A stretch of 64,000 bases of DNA. It comes from CAVYUC01 sp963783085 (lineage in GTDB: Bacteria > Bacteroidota > Bacteroidia > Bacteroidales > Prolixibacteraceae). The DNA lies in contig CAWAMJ010000006.1 of assembly GCA_963783085.1 (NCBI GenBank), positions 124,001 to 188,000 on the forward strand, written 5' to 3'. Under the pieces are notes generated by a model. The model saw only the letters and a list, made by a program, of their open reading frames with translations, ran no database searches and had not been told where the DNA came from. Position 1 is the first letter of the stretch. Each line of letters opens with the position of its first letter. Position numbers and translations under genes: made by a program. Shown here piece after piece: positions 44,776-53,523 of this stretch.

Positions 44776-45912
44776 TTATTCTATTTCAACAATTTTAAAC
44801 ACAATTCCTTCGTATGGGTTTACGGAACCGCCTTCGAACAGGCAGCCAAGTTTGTTTTTACCAATCAATGTTAAATCGGAATAAGCAGAAGGCCCCGAAT
44901 GTAAAACTTCAACGGTTTGCCAGTTTTTTCCGAAATCTTTGCTTGCTTTCAAGGTCATATTTTCACGGCTGGTTGCGCTGGCCGGGTTGGAAAAATAGAG
45001 GGTTTTAGTCTTCTCCGAAAAAAGAAGGCTCGCCTGGCAAATGGGTTCAACGAGTGCTGGATCAGCTTGAATATCGGACCAGGTTAAACCACCGTCGTTG
45101 CTGAAACTTATTTTTCTCAATTTTTGTTTGCGGTCGTAATTGCGCATGTTCAACAGAAGTGTTCCATCGGGAAGTTCCGCAACGGTCGACTCATTTACAT
45201 TATCCTGCGGGGTAATTCCTCCAATTTTCCATGTTTTACCATGATCATCGGAATAAATGATGTGCGAAAAATATTTTTTTGTTACTGCTTCAATATGATC
45301 GCAGGGAATTACCAGCCGGTTTTTGTACTTCCCCTTTCTAAGTTGAATCCCGTGGCAGGGGCCGGTGGCGTACCAGGTCCAGTCGTAAAGTTTTGTGTCG
45401 CCGGTAATTTCTTTCGGAGTTGTCCAGGTATCTCCGTCATCAGCTGAAAAACAAACAAACACGCGGCGCGTATCTTCACTTTCGCCATTAATGATTTCAC
45501 TTTCGCGATCAGAACCTTTGTTCCAGGTCATTAACAAATGAATTTCACCGGTTTTTCTATCAACCACCGGCGCGGGATTTCCGCAGGTATTTTCCCCATC
45601 GTCCCAAATTATCTTCATTTTACTCCAGGTTGTACCGCCGTCATCAGAACTTTTCATCACCAAATCGATATTGCCCGAATCGGATCGGTTAGCCCTCCGC
45701 CCTTCTGCAAAAGCGAGCAATCTGCCTGATTTAGTAGTAACAATAGCCGGAATCCGGAAAGTGTGGTAACCTTCCGTTTCGCTTTTAAAAATACATTTCA
45801 GGACTGAATCACCTTCAACATTTAATTTTTCTGAACCTTCTACCGGAAAGGTTGCAGAAAAAACTGTTTGGTTCACAGAAACAAGCAGAAACACGATTAA
45901 CAATAATTTCAT
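44776..45912 (-). CDS. GH33 exo-alpha-sialidase
   Basis: A 378-residue exported six-blade propeller: signal peptide (MKLLLIVFLLVSVNQTVFSA), FRIPAIVTTKSGRLLAFAEG with the arginine of the Arg triad (FRIP motif), the acid Asp in RANRSDSGNIDLV, and Asp-boxes SSDDGGTTWS, SADDGDTWT, SDDHGKTWK and SNDGGLTWS. The catalytic tyrosine region is GPSAYSDLTLIG. It removes terminal sialic acids. It is upstream of the creatininase-like gene, and no sialic-acid catabolism genes (nanA, nanE) lie in the window. Confidence 0.93.
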   Translation of the reverse strand: MKLLLIVFLLVSVNQTVFSATFPVEGSEKLNVEGDSVLKCIFKSETEGYHTFRIPAIVTTKSGRLLAFAEGRRANRSDSGNIDLVMKSSDDGGTTWSKMKIIWDDGENTCGNPAPVVDRKTGEIHLLMTWNKGSDRESEIINGESEDTRRVFVCFSADDGDTWTTPKEITGDTKLYDWTWYATGPCHGIQLRKGKYKNRLVIPCDHIEAVTKKYFSHIIYSDDHGKTWKIGGITPQDNVNESTVAELPDGTLLLNMRNYDRKQKLRKISFSNDGGLTWSDIQADPALVEPICQASLLFSEKTKTLYFSNPASATSRENMTLKASKDFGKNWQTVEVLHSGPSAYSDLTLIGKNKLGCLFEGGSVNPYEGIVFKIVEIE

Positions 45913-45982
45913 TTTCAGCTGGGCTTAAAACCAACGAAATTAACAAAATCAATTCAAACATCCGGAAGTTTGCATCGATGAA

Positions 45983-46813
45983 TTAAAAACCAAGCACAGT
46001 GAACCCAACCGTAAAAGGGGTTAGTTCCGGGCCTTTATTTTCGATGAAAAGCGGCGCCAGCTCGTAAGTAGCAAATAGATTTACCCAGCGGTAGCCGGTC
46101 CGTACCATAATTCCGTATTTAAAATCCTGCAAATTATAATTTCCGGGAACCTTTAATTTTTCTTTCCTTTCCAGCCTGTATTTTATTTTGGTGTGGCTGC
46201 TTAAACGCACACTGACATATGGACCAGCCGAAAAATACAGTCTGTTTTCGTAGTGTTTAACCGGAACTTGAAATTCAGCTAAAAGTGGGACGAGTAATGA
46301 AACAATCGATAATTTCGATTTTTGATTCTGATCGAAAAATAACGTGCGCGGAATAACCCTCCCCGTTTCGTTTAGTTCAATTGTTGTGTTCTGATCGAGC
46401 CGGTAACTCTGGAAATGCAACCCGATACCTGTGACCATCCCAATGGTGTTCCGGTTTCGCTGGATTCCTATACTTTGCTGAAAAAGATTAACATAAGTGG
46501 AGTTTGAACGGAAAAAATCATTATCCATAAACTCGGAATTATAACCGGAATAGTCTTGGTTTAAAAAAGTATTGAACCCAAAATCAATTCCTGCCCAATG
46601 TCCTGAAAAATTATCTTCCCAAAAATTGAACTCATTATCCGTCAATTTACGGACATCGATTTTCCGCAATATTTTTTTCGGATTTTTTTGCACCGGAACA
46701 ATTGTGTCCGACTGCTGGGCGCCGGCTTGTAAAACAGGAAAAGCAACAATCAGTAATAATATACTCCTGGTAAAAAGATGTATTACTGTTTTCAATGGCC
46801 AATTGATATTCAT
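45983..46813 (-). CDS. exported outer-membrane beta-barrel protein
   Basis: A 276-residue protein with signal peptide to AGAQ (about residue 32), a short basic linker, then an antiparallel barrel (WAGIDFGFNTFL, VTGIGLHFQSY, LYFSAGPYVSVRLSSH, YGIMVRTGYRWVNLFATYEL and the C-terminal FTVGFTVLGF). It belongs to the general outer-membrane beta-barrel 2 class. No specific role can be given. A -7-like element TACATTTG (minus strand, 46842-46849) lies upstream. Confidence 0.75.
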   Translation of the reverse strand: MNINWPLKTVIHLFTRSILLLIVAFPVLQAGAQQSDTIVPVQKNPKKILRKIDVRKLTDNEFNFWEDNFSGHWAGIDFGFNTFLNQDYSGYNSEFMDNDFFRSNSTYVNLFQQSIGIQRNRNTIGMVTGIGLHFQSYRLDQNTTIELNETGRVIPRTLFFDQNQKSKLSIVSLLVPLLAEFQVPVKHYENRLYFSAGPYVSVRLSSHTKIKYRLERKEKLKVPGNYNLQDFKYGIMVRTGYRWVNLFATYELAPLFIENKGPELTPFTVGFTVLGF

Positions 46814-47009
46814 ATTTCGTTAGTTGAAATGAATACGGTAACAAATGTAAGTCATTTTATATTTTTTCGCTGTCAACTAAAATTAAAATCGGCCAATCGC
46901 GAAAAACCAACGGGAATGGTTAATGTTTAATTAAAATTCAATCTGCAAAAAACAGCAGATGTAAACTACCCGGCGGGCAATTTGTTAAAATAGAAACTTA
47001 TTGACGTAA

Positions 47010-47042
47010 TTTGTTGAAATCCATTTTAAAAGAATATCTTTG
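47010..47042 (+). promoter_or_regulatory. promoter of the DEAD-box helicase gene
   Basis: TTTG at 47010-47013, a 21-base spacer and TATCTTTG at 47035-47042. Start near 47049 gives a short leader to the ATG at 47071. Confidence 0.55.
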
Positions 47043-47070
47043 CGGCCAAATTTTTATATATATATTTTGA

Positions 47071-48759
47071 ATGACATTATTTAAAGAAATGGGGCTCGAT
47101 ACCGAAATTCAACTTGCAGTTGAAGAGTTAGGATTTGAGCAACCCACCCCAATTCAGGAGGAAACAATTCCTTTTTTATTGAATAACAGGCAGGATTTGG
47201 TAGCGCTGGCGCAAACCGGAACTGGTAAAACAGCCGCTTTCGGATTGCCTATCCTGCAGCAAATTGATACAGCTTCGAAAATTACCCAAACGTTAATTCT
47301 TAGTCCGACGCGCGAACTGGCGCTGCAGATAGCAAGCGATCTGGAAAATTATTCAAAACACATTGCAAAAATAAATATTGCAGTGGTTTACGGAGGCGCC
47401 GATATCAAAAAGCAAATCAATCAGTTGGAACGCGGTGCGCATATTGTTGTGGGCACGCCGGGCCGCACACTCGATCTGATAAAACGCAAAAAACTGAAGG
47501 TGGAAAATATTCAGTGGCTGGTGCTCGATGAAGCCGATGAGATGCTTTCGATGGGATTTAAGGACGACCTGGATGCCATCCTGAAAAATTCGCCGGAAGG
47601 AAAGCAAACGCTGCTTTTCTCGGCTACGATGCCAAAGGAAATCGTGTCGATTGCAAATAAATACATGGACGAACCTTTGGAGATTTCAGTGGGAAAGAAA
47701 AATACCGGCGCTGAAAATGTAGAGCACCACTACTATGTTGTACATGCAAAAGACCGTTACCTGGCGCTGAAACGCGTGGCTGATATCAATCCGAATATTT
47801 ACGGAATTATTTTTTGCCGCACGCGTGCAGAAACCAAAGATGTTGCCGATAAACTAATGCACGACGGTTACAATGCCGACGCGCTGCACGGGGATTTGTC
47901 GCAGGCACAGCGCGATCATGTGATGAACCGTTTCCGGTCGAAACATTTGCAGATGCTGGTGGCGACCGATGTTGCTGCCCGCGGCCTCGATGTAAATGAT
48001 TTAACACATGTTATCAATTACAACCTACCCGATGATCCTGAAATTTACATTCACCGCAGCGGACGTACCGGCCGTGCCGGAAAACGGGGAATTTCAATTA
48101 CCCTGATACATCTGCGCGAAAAAGGAAAACTCCGGCAGGTGGAAAAAAAGGTGAATAAAAGTTTTACTCAAAAGCCGGTTCCGTCGGGGAAAGAAATCTG
48201 TGAAAAGCAACTGTTCAGCCTGATTGATAAAGTTGAAAAAATCGATGTAAACGATGAAGAGATTGCTCAGTTTATGCCGGTGATTTATAAAAAACTGGCG
48301 TGGCTCGACCGGGAAGATTTAATTAAGCATTTCGTTTCAGTGGAATTTAACCGGTTCCTGCAATACTACGAAAATGCTCCCGATATAAACGTGGATGAAA
48401 GCCGCCATTTTGAAGAGGAAACGGAATATGGTGAAAAGAGGCGCCGCAAACGGGGAAGAGATGAAAAAGGAATACGTGGTGATCGTGGCGGACGAAAAGA
48501 CCGGGGCCGCGCCGGATATGATTTTTCACGTTTCTTCTTTAACCTGGGTAAAAAGAACGGAGTCAGCAAACGCACCATCATCGATCTGATAAACCAAAAT
48601 CTCCCGAGCAAAAGTGTGGAGATTGGAAACATCGATGTAATGAAAAGCTTTTCATTTTTCGAAGTGGACAAACGCTACGAAAAAGAAGTGTTGCGCGCAT
48701 TTGAAAATGCAAAATACAAAGGTCAGCGAATTGGAATTGATATTGCAAAAGGGAAGTGA
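47071..48759 (+). CDS. DEAD-box RNA helicase with DbpA-type RNA-binding C-domain
   Basis: A 562-residue ATP-dependent RNA helicase: AQTGTGKTAAFGLP (motif I), PTRELALQ (Ia), VGTPGRTLDL (Ib), DEADEML (II), SATMPK (III), IFCRTRAETKDVADKL (IV), ATDVAARGLDV and HRSGRTGRAGKRG (V, VI). After a basic RG-rich linker (residues about 450-485) the DbpA/CsdA-like RRM begins (FFFNLGKKNGVSKRTIIDLI ... GIDIAKGK). It likely unwinds rRNA during ribosome assembly or cold adaptation. It has its own consensus promoter and a terminator that overlaps the stop codon. Confidence 0.95.
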   Translation: MTLFKEMGLDTEIQLAVEELGFEQPTPIQEETIPFLLNNRQDLVALAQTGTGKTAAFGLPILQQIDTASKITQTLILSPTRELALQIASDLENYSKHIAKINIAVVYGGADIKKQINQLERGAHIVVGTPGRTLDLIKRKKLKVENIQWLVLDEADEMLSMGFKDDLDAILKNSPEGKQTLLFSATMPKEIVSIANKYMDEPLEISVGKKNTGAENVEHHYYVVHAKDRYLALKRVADINPNIYGIIFCRTRAETKDVADKLMHDGYNADALHGDLSQAQRDHVMNRFRSKHLQMLVATDVAARGLDVNDLTHVINYNLPDDPEIYIHRSGRTGRAGKRGISITLIHLREKGKLRQVEKKVNKSFTQKPVPSGKEICEKQLFSLIDKVEKIDVNDEEIAQFMPVIYKKLAWLDREDLIKHFVSVEFNRFLQYYENAPDINVDESRHFEEETEYGEKRRRKRGRDEKGIRGDRGGRKDRGRAGYDFSRFFFNLGKKNGVSKRTIIDLINQNLPSKSVEIGNIDVMKSFSFFEVDKRYEKEVLRAFENAKYKGQRIGIDIAKGK

Positions 48760-48776
48760 AAACTTCCTTTTTTTTT
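48751..48776 (+). terminator. terminator overlapping the helicase stop codon
   Basis: GGAAGT (48752-48757), a GAAA loop and ACTTCC (48762-48767), followed by nine T. The TGA stop (48757-48759) lies within the stem-loop. Confidence 0.85.
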
Positions 48777-48883
48777 GTGTTTTTGCAAATTGCTTTTGGG
48801 AGCACGCATTTGAAAACAGGTGATTTTATTGCTGTGCATCAGTCCCGGCAGCAGCTAATTTCAGAAGGGTTTTTCGTTTCAAT

Positions 48884-49222
48884 TCAGCCTTTTTTCTTTT
48901 TGCTTGATTTTGCCCGGGGATTGAATTCCAGACAACGATCCAACCATTTTTCCAGGTCATCTTCCATATCGGTTTCTTCCGGTGCCACAAGCAGAAATCC
49001 TTTCATGTTTTCATCGAGTAGCCGGCACATTTCAGTCTGCAGCAATTCATCCTGTCTGGTGGGATCAATCCGCACGAGAAGTTCGTTTTTACTTACGCCT
49101 GTGCATATTTTGTCATTAACCATAAAACATAAAATGCCAAACATTTTCTTTTCCACGAAACCGGCTCTTTTTCTTTTCAAAACAATCCGAATACGTTCCG
49201 CCATAAATTCATCATAGTTCAT
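48884..49222 (-). CDS. TfoX/Sxy N-terminal domain protein
   Basis: A 112-residue protein with only the TfoX N-domain: KMFGILCFMVNDKICTGVSK and LVRIDPTRQDELLQTEMCRL, then a basic tail. In gammaproteobacteria Sxy activates competence; single N-domains elsewhere have no known role and are unlikely to act as such here. The start overlaps the end of the IMPase gene by 11 bases, so the two form an operon with IMPase first. Confidence 0.85.
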   Translation of the reverse strand: MNYDEFMAERIRIVLKRKRAGFVEKKMFGILCFMVNDKICTGVSKNELLVRIDPTRQDELLQTEMCRLLDENMKGFLLVAPEETDMEDDLEKWLDRCLEFNPRAKSSKKKKG

Positions 49223-50015
49223 CTGTTTTTTGATTTATAATTTTAATGAGCTCAGGATGAAGTATTTTGCTTGATCCTACTATCGTAAAATTCCGGCCGA
49301 AGTTTTCTTCATTCAGGTTAAAATTGAAAGGTTTGCCCTGAACATCGGTCACCTTTCCACCAGCTTCTTCAATTATTAAACCCGGGCCGGCAATGTCCCA
49401 GATTTTTGTGGTTTGATTGATACAGGCGCCGAACCTGCCATCCGCGGTATAACAAAAATCGAGCAGGCTGTTTGTCGACCGCAGGTTCCGGGTGTTCTTA
49501 ACCAGTTGCCGGATAATTTGAGCTTCCAGTTCAGTTTTGCCGGGTTCCGAGGAATAATCGAGCGAATACGCAGCCAATACATTTTTAAGTTCAGTTTCCT
49601 TCGAAACAATGATTTTTTTGTTGTTTAATGTTGCACCTTTCCTTGTTTCGGCGAAGTAAAGCTGTTGGGAAAATGGCAGATAACAACCTGCCATTATTGG
49701 CGTACTGTTTTTCAACAGGCAAATAATTACGCCAAACCACGGCAGACCGGCTGCAAAATTTGAAGTTCCGTCAAGTGGATCGATAACCCACGTAAATTCT
49801 GAGCCCCTGTTTTGGAAGCCGATTTCTTCACCCAGTGTATTGTGATGATGGAATTTTTGGGAAATAATTTTCATGATTACTTGCTCAGCCTCAACATCGG
49901 CCCGGGTAACTATGCTGCTTTGGCTTTCCTTTACCGTATATTCCGTGATTTTTCCAAAGTAATTCATCAGCAGTATACCGGCTTCATGAAGTGATTTGCG
50001 AATAGTTATTTCCAT
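49212..50015 (-). CDS. inositol monophosphatase family protein
   Basis: A 267-residue Mg-dependent phosphatase. I start it at 50015 (MEITIRKSLHEAG); the frame runs further upstream but there it shadows the FG-GAP gene. Motifs are GEEIGFQ, VIDPLDGTSNFAAGLPWFGV (metal site) and WDIAGPGLIIEEAGG (C-terminal motif). Substrates may be inositol phosphate, 3'-phosphoadenosine 5'-phosphate or sugar phosphates; not decidable. It overlaps TfoX and lies 34 bases downstream of the FG-GAP gene stop. Confidence 0.93.
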   Translation of the reverse strand: MEITIRKSLHEAGILLMNYFGKITEYTVKESQSSIVTRADVEAEQVIMKIISQKFHHHNTLGEEIGFQNRGSEFTWVIDPLDGTSNFAAGLPWFGVIICLLKNSTPIMAGCYLPFSQQLYFAETRKGATLNNKKIIVSKETELKNVLAAYSLDYSSEPGKTELEAQIIRQLVKNTRNLRSTNSLLDFCYTADGRFGACINQTTKIWDIAGPGLIIEEAGGKVTDVQGKPFNFNLNEENFGRNFTIVGSSKILHPELIKIINQKTDEL

Positions 50016-50049
50016 CGTTTGAAAATTAAAGTCAGTTTGAATAAGTTCA

Positions 50050-51282
50050 TCATTTTTTGATTTCGCCGGTTCCGTTTTGCAGCCAGATATCGATGCCCGG
50101 GGCGCGGTAACCATAAGGTTTTGAGAATATATCATAATCGCCGTCGCCATCCAGATCGATAATCTGGTCCTGGTGGTGGCTGAAACCTTCGTTGATAATA
50201 TAATCTGTAAAATTACCCTTTCCGTCACCAAGCAAAATCCGAAGTTTCGCATCGGGATTATAGTCTGCATTGAAGCGCATTTCGGCGTTAAAAATATCGA
50301 GGTGCCCATCTCTGTTAAAATCGATAATGTCGATTGAATGGCCGTTGTCTACCGCGTCTAAAAGTTTTGTTTTCACCCAGGTTCCTTTTTGCCATTCGTA
50401 CAAAAACATTGGGGCAATTCCATCGCCGACAACCAAAACAATTTCCGGCCGGCCGCCTTCTATAAGCTGCCCGGCTGCCGATCGTGAAAAACTGTACGAT
50501 GCATCCACCACATTCCGCTGAAACTCATGATCGCCCTTATATTTGAACCACCAGCCGCCGCCAACAATATCCAAAATTTCGTCGCCGTCGATGTCTGCCG
50601 CATCAAGGCCTTCGTGTTCGTTTGTGCGTTTCCAGGCGGGCACTTCTCCCGGAGGCTGCATTTCGCTGTCGTCAGAATAAACATAAATGGGTTTGAAATC
50701 CCATTCATCCAGTTGTTTCGGATTCTCAGGAATGTCCGCAAGGAAAAGCGAATTGGCATTTTGGTTCCAGAAAACCAATTCCCCTTTTCCATCGCCATCA
50801 AAATCGGCAATTAACTGGTCGTGGTGTTTTGTGGCGCCCGATTTTTTGATGGTGTGCCGTTTCCATGGCGTATTTTTGTCGTAACTGGGATACGGATTTT
50901 CCCACCACCACATGTTATTTGAGCGCGCCTCGCCGCCAAAAACCGGATCCAAATCGCCGTCGTTGTCAATGTCGTAAAAAGCAGAGCCTGCTTCAATTCT
51001 CAAAGGTTCATCATCCAGAATATAACGATCCCACTTTTCCCCGTTTTTTTTGTACCATACCACCGACGGCGCTTTTGTTCGCTCGGTAACAATAAAGTCA
51101 TTAATCCCATCTTTATCAATATCGAAAATTGCATCGCTGGTTTGTTCCTTCCCTCCGTTCGGTTCCGGTATATTATCTTTTTCAGTGGAATAAAATTTCC
51201 AGTCGATGGTTGGAATTTTAGGTTGCGCATTTCCGGAAAGAACTGCAAAAACTGCGAGAACAATTAAGTTTATAGTCTTCAT
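50050..51282 (-). CDS. exported FG-GAP/VCBS repeat protein
   Basis: A 410-residue secreted protein with signal peptide (MKTINLIVLAVFAVLSGNAQ from the ATG at 51282; a longer frame to 51327 is unlikely). Six Ca-binding EF-like loops of FG-GAP type: DIDKDGINDFIV, DIDNDGDLDPVF, DFDGDGKGELVF, DIDGDEILDIVG, DFNRDGHLDIFN and DLDGDGDYDIFS. It should fold as a beta-propeller of integrin-like type. Bacteroidota members are often linked to polysaccharide or sulfatase loci; the role is unknown here. It is divergent from the serine hydrolase gene. Confidence 0.88.
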   Translation of the reverse strand: MKTINLIVLAVFAVLSGNAQPKIPTIDWKFYSTEKDNIPEPNGGKEQTSDAIFDIDKDGINDFIVTERTKAPSVVWYKKNGEKWDRYILDDEPLRIEAGSAFYDIDNDGDLDPVFGGEARSNNMWWWENPYPSYDKNTPWKRHTIKKSGATKHHDQLIADFDGDGKGELVFWNQNANSLFLADIPENPKQLDEWDFKPIYVYSDDSEMQPPGEVPAWKRTNEHEGLDAADIDGDEILDIVGGGWWFKYKGDHEFQRNVVDASYSFSRSAAGQLIEGGRPEIVLVVGDGIAPMFLYEWQKGTWVKTKLLDAVDNGHSIDIIDFNRDGHLDIFNAEMRFNADYNPDAKLRILLGDGKGNFTDYIINEGFSHHQDQIIDLDGDGDYDIFSKPYGYRAPGIDIWLQNGTGEIKK

Positions 51283-51334
51283 TTTAGTTGATTTTAATCG
51301 TTTTAGCCATAACTGAATTTGGTACAATTCCCAT

Positions 51335-51361
51335 CAAATATAAATAAGTAAGTTATATTTG
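51335..51361. promoter_or_regulatory. 27-base symmetric divergent promoter core
   Basis: CAAATATAA at 51335-51343 and TTATATTTG at 51353-51361 are a perfect 9-base inverted repeat with a 9-base spacer. Each arm is a full -7 element (TATATTTG), one for the minus-strand FG-GAP gene and one for the plus-strand serine hydrolase. Confidence 0.5.
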
Positions 51362-51375
51362 ACGTAATAATTTCA

Positions 51376-52488
51376 ATGGATACTACGCCAATGATTGCTA
51401 AACTTTCAATCTTTATTTTCGGATTTTTATTAATTCCGGGTTCCTGCACAAATCAGCGGAAACAAACTTTTCCCAAAGAAGATTGGCAAGTCAGCGCTCC
51501 CGAAAAACAGGGGATTGATGCACGGAAGATGAATGAAGCACTGGATTACCTGGCTTCGCAGTCGCGGCACAACAAAAATAAAGAGGTGCTGATAATCAGA
51601 AACGGCTGTCAGATTTTTGGCGGAGAAAATATTGACAGTACCCATAACATTTGGTCGTGTTCCAAAACTTTTACCAGTACCGTTTTGGGATTGCTGATTG
51701 ACGATGGCCTGCTTTCGCCGGATGATAAAACAGCGAAACATGAACCATTACTGAAAGCATATTATCCGGATGTTACCTTCCGGAATTTTGCTACCATGAC
51801 CTCCGGTTACAGTGCCAAAGGAGGGAGCCGCTGGGGTGAAAATTCGGCCGATTGGGGCCCGAACGTTTATCAGCCTGAAAAACCGCTTTTTCCTCCCGGA
51901 ACTGCCTTTGCCTACTGGGATGAGGCACAAATGATGTTTGGACGGGTGCTTACCCGAGTGCTGCAACAGCCGATGCACAATTTCCTGAAACAACGAATTA
52001 CGGATGCTATCGGTATGGGCGAATGGGACTGGTATCCGGAGAAGGATGTAAACGGAATTCCGGTGAACAACGGCTGCACCAATGTAACCGTCAATGCAAA
52101 GCAATTTGCCCGCTGGGGATGGCTGTTTCTGAACGAAGGAAACTGGAACGGACAGCAACTCATCAGCAAAAAATGGGTGAAACAGGCCACATCGGTGCAG
52201 GTGCCGGCGGATCTGCCGGTAGCTGATACAGACCGGAAAAGTATTGCCGGCCCCGGTTGTTATGGTTTCAACTGGTGGGTCAACGGAAGGCTGAAAGACG
52301 GAACATTTAAACTACCGGGAGCACCCGAAGGCTGCTACTTTGCCTCCGGACACAACAACAACAAATGCATCGTCATTCCGCAATGGAATATGGTGGTGGT
52401 GCGTATGGGAGAAGACGGCCATCCGGATAACCCTGACCAGGTTTACGGGACTTTCCTGAAAATGCTGGGCGAGGCAATTATCAGGTAA
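51376..52488 (+). CDS. serine hydrolase of the beta-lactamase/penicillin-binding fold
   Basis: A 370-residue lipoprotein (lipobox PGSC, Cys at about 24) with the SxxK motif in SCSKTFTSTV. The second motif position reads FAYWDEAQMMFG, where a Tyr-x-Asn is common, and the third is SGHNNN in place of K/H-T/S-G. These suit the class C beta-lactamase-related esterase and peptidase branch, not a resistance enzyme. It is divergent from the FG-GAP gene. The start could also be the ATG at 51391. Confidence 0.85.
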   Translation: MDTTPMIAKLSIFIFGFLLIPGSCTNQRKQTFPKEDWQVSAPEKQGIDARKMNEALDYLASQSRHNKNKEVLIIRNGCQIFGGENIDSTHNIWSCSKTFTSTVLGLLIDDGLLSPDDKTAKHEPLLKAYYPDVTFRNFATMTSGYSAKGGSRWGENSADWGPNVYQPEKPLFPPGTAFAYWDEAQMMFGRVLTRVLQQPMHNFLKQRITDAIGMGEWDWYPEKDVNGIPVNNGCTNVTVNAKQFARWGWLFLNEGNWNGQQLISKKWVKQATSVQVPADLPVADTDRKSIAGPGCYGFNWWVNGRLKDGTFKLPGAPEGCYFASGHNNNKCIVIPQWNMVVVRMGEDGHPDNPDQVYGTFLKMLGEAIIR

Positions 52489-52796
52489 AAGCAGAACTTG
52501 GTCAGGATATTTTTGGAAAAGTCAGGGCGCAGAATAGTCCACAATTGGATAAACAAAATAATTCTTGCTTCAGCATGATATTATGCCCGGCATTTCTATC
52601 TTTTCAATACCGCTTAATTTTTTCTGTAGCTAACGGTAATAAAACATTTTCTTACTTAAAATAATCTGCTTTATTTATATCCTGTAATTATGTATTTTTG
52701 AAAAATAGCAATAACCAGTATGTTTACATATACTATTTGGTTATGGAAACAAGTAAGATGATTAGCTTTTGCAGTTGAATTTAAAACAGTTGAATA
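52489..52796. other. intergenic region with hicBA promoter and operator candidate
   Basis: TATTTTTG at 52693-52700 is a -7 element with a weak -33 (TTTA at 52672). AGTATGTTTACATATACT at 52717-52734 is an imperfect palindrome (14 of 18 symmetric) just downstream of the expected start, where HicB-type autorepressors could bind. Nothing else is recognisable. Confidence 0.4.
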
Positions 52797-53048
52797 ATGA
52801 AAATTTCAGAGACAAAAATATTACATCTACCTATCCTGGTTGAACAGGACGAAGATGATTTTTACATCGTAAGCTGCCCGGTTTTCAAAGGGTGCCGTTC
52901 CTATGGTTCTACCATTGACGAAGCTTTGGCCAACATTAAAGAGGTAATTGATATGTGCATTGAGGAAGAAAAGGAAAAAACCTCTGAGATGAACCGTTTT
53001 ATCGGTTTCAGGGAAATGCAGGTACCAATCAATACCGGGACGGTTTAA
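52797..53048 (+). CDS. hicB: HicB family antitoxin
   Basis: An 83-residue protein with the partial RNase H fold of HicB: LVEQDEDDFYIVSCPVFKGC, then STIDEALANIKEVIDMCIEEE. No separate DNA-binding ribbon or HTH is evident after residue 65, so autoregulation may depend on the pair. It neutralises the HicA RNase encoded next. Order is antitoxin first, 10 bases before the toxin, which differs from the classical hicA-hicB order but is common for this subtype. Confidence 0.88.
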   Translation: MKISETKILHLPILVEQDEDDFYIVSCPVFKGCRSYGSTIDEALANIKEVIDMCIEEEKEKTSEMNRFIGFREMQVPINTGTV

Positions 53049-53058
53049 TTTACAGGCT

Positions 53059-53298
53059 ATGCCACAATTACCGGTTATTTCAGGAAAAGCATTTTTAAAG
53101 TTTTTAAAAGCTCTCGGTTTTATAGTTATTCGTGTTAATGGTTCGCACCACCGTTTAAAACACCCTGACAACAGGGTTACTACCGTTCCGGTTCACAAAG
53201 ATCAGGACTTGCCAAAAGGTTTGTTAAGAAAAATTATCCGAGAGGATTTGGAACTTGAATTGGATAATTTTATTGAACTTTGGAATAATCATAAATAA
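53059..53298 (+). CDS. hicA: HicA mRNA interferase toxin
   Basis: A 79-residue dsRBD-fold toxin: SGKAFLKFLKALGFIVIRV, then the catalytic His in GSHHRLKHP (residues 28-36) and TVPVHKDQDLPKGLLRKIIR. It cuts mRNA to stop growth. The pair HicB-HicA is complete with an intact active site, so probably functional. Confidence 0.9.
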   Translation: MPQLPVISGKAFLKFLKALGFIVIRVNGSHHRLKHPDNRVTTVPVHKDQDLPKGLLRKIIREDLELELDNFIELWNNHK

Positions 53299-53523
53299 AC
53301 AAGACCTGCATGTACGGCCTTTATTTTATTTTTAAAATTTTTAAGTAAATCACCCTGTTCAGGATTCAAATATTTTATCTGCAAAAATTGCAGTACATCC
53401 GCAATATAATGTACCTGTTTCGGAAAATAAAGTTAGTCTTGCTTATTTACATACTTATCAGTTTTATAGCCACTTTCAAAATTTTAAATTAGTTTTGATA
53501 ATTCACGATTAAACCATAAAGCA

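Noticed and set aside
51376..52488. Serine hydrolase considered as a beta-lactamase resistance gene
   Set aside because: The second and third motifs do not match class C beta-lactamases, and it has esterase/peptidase-like features.
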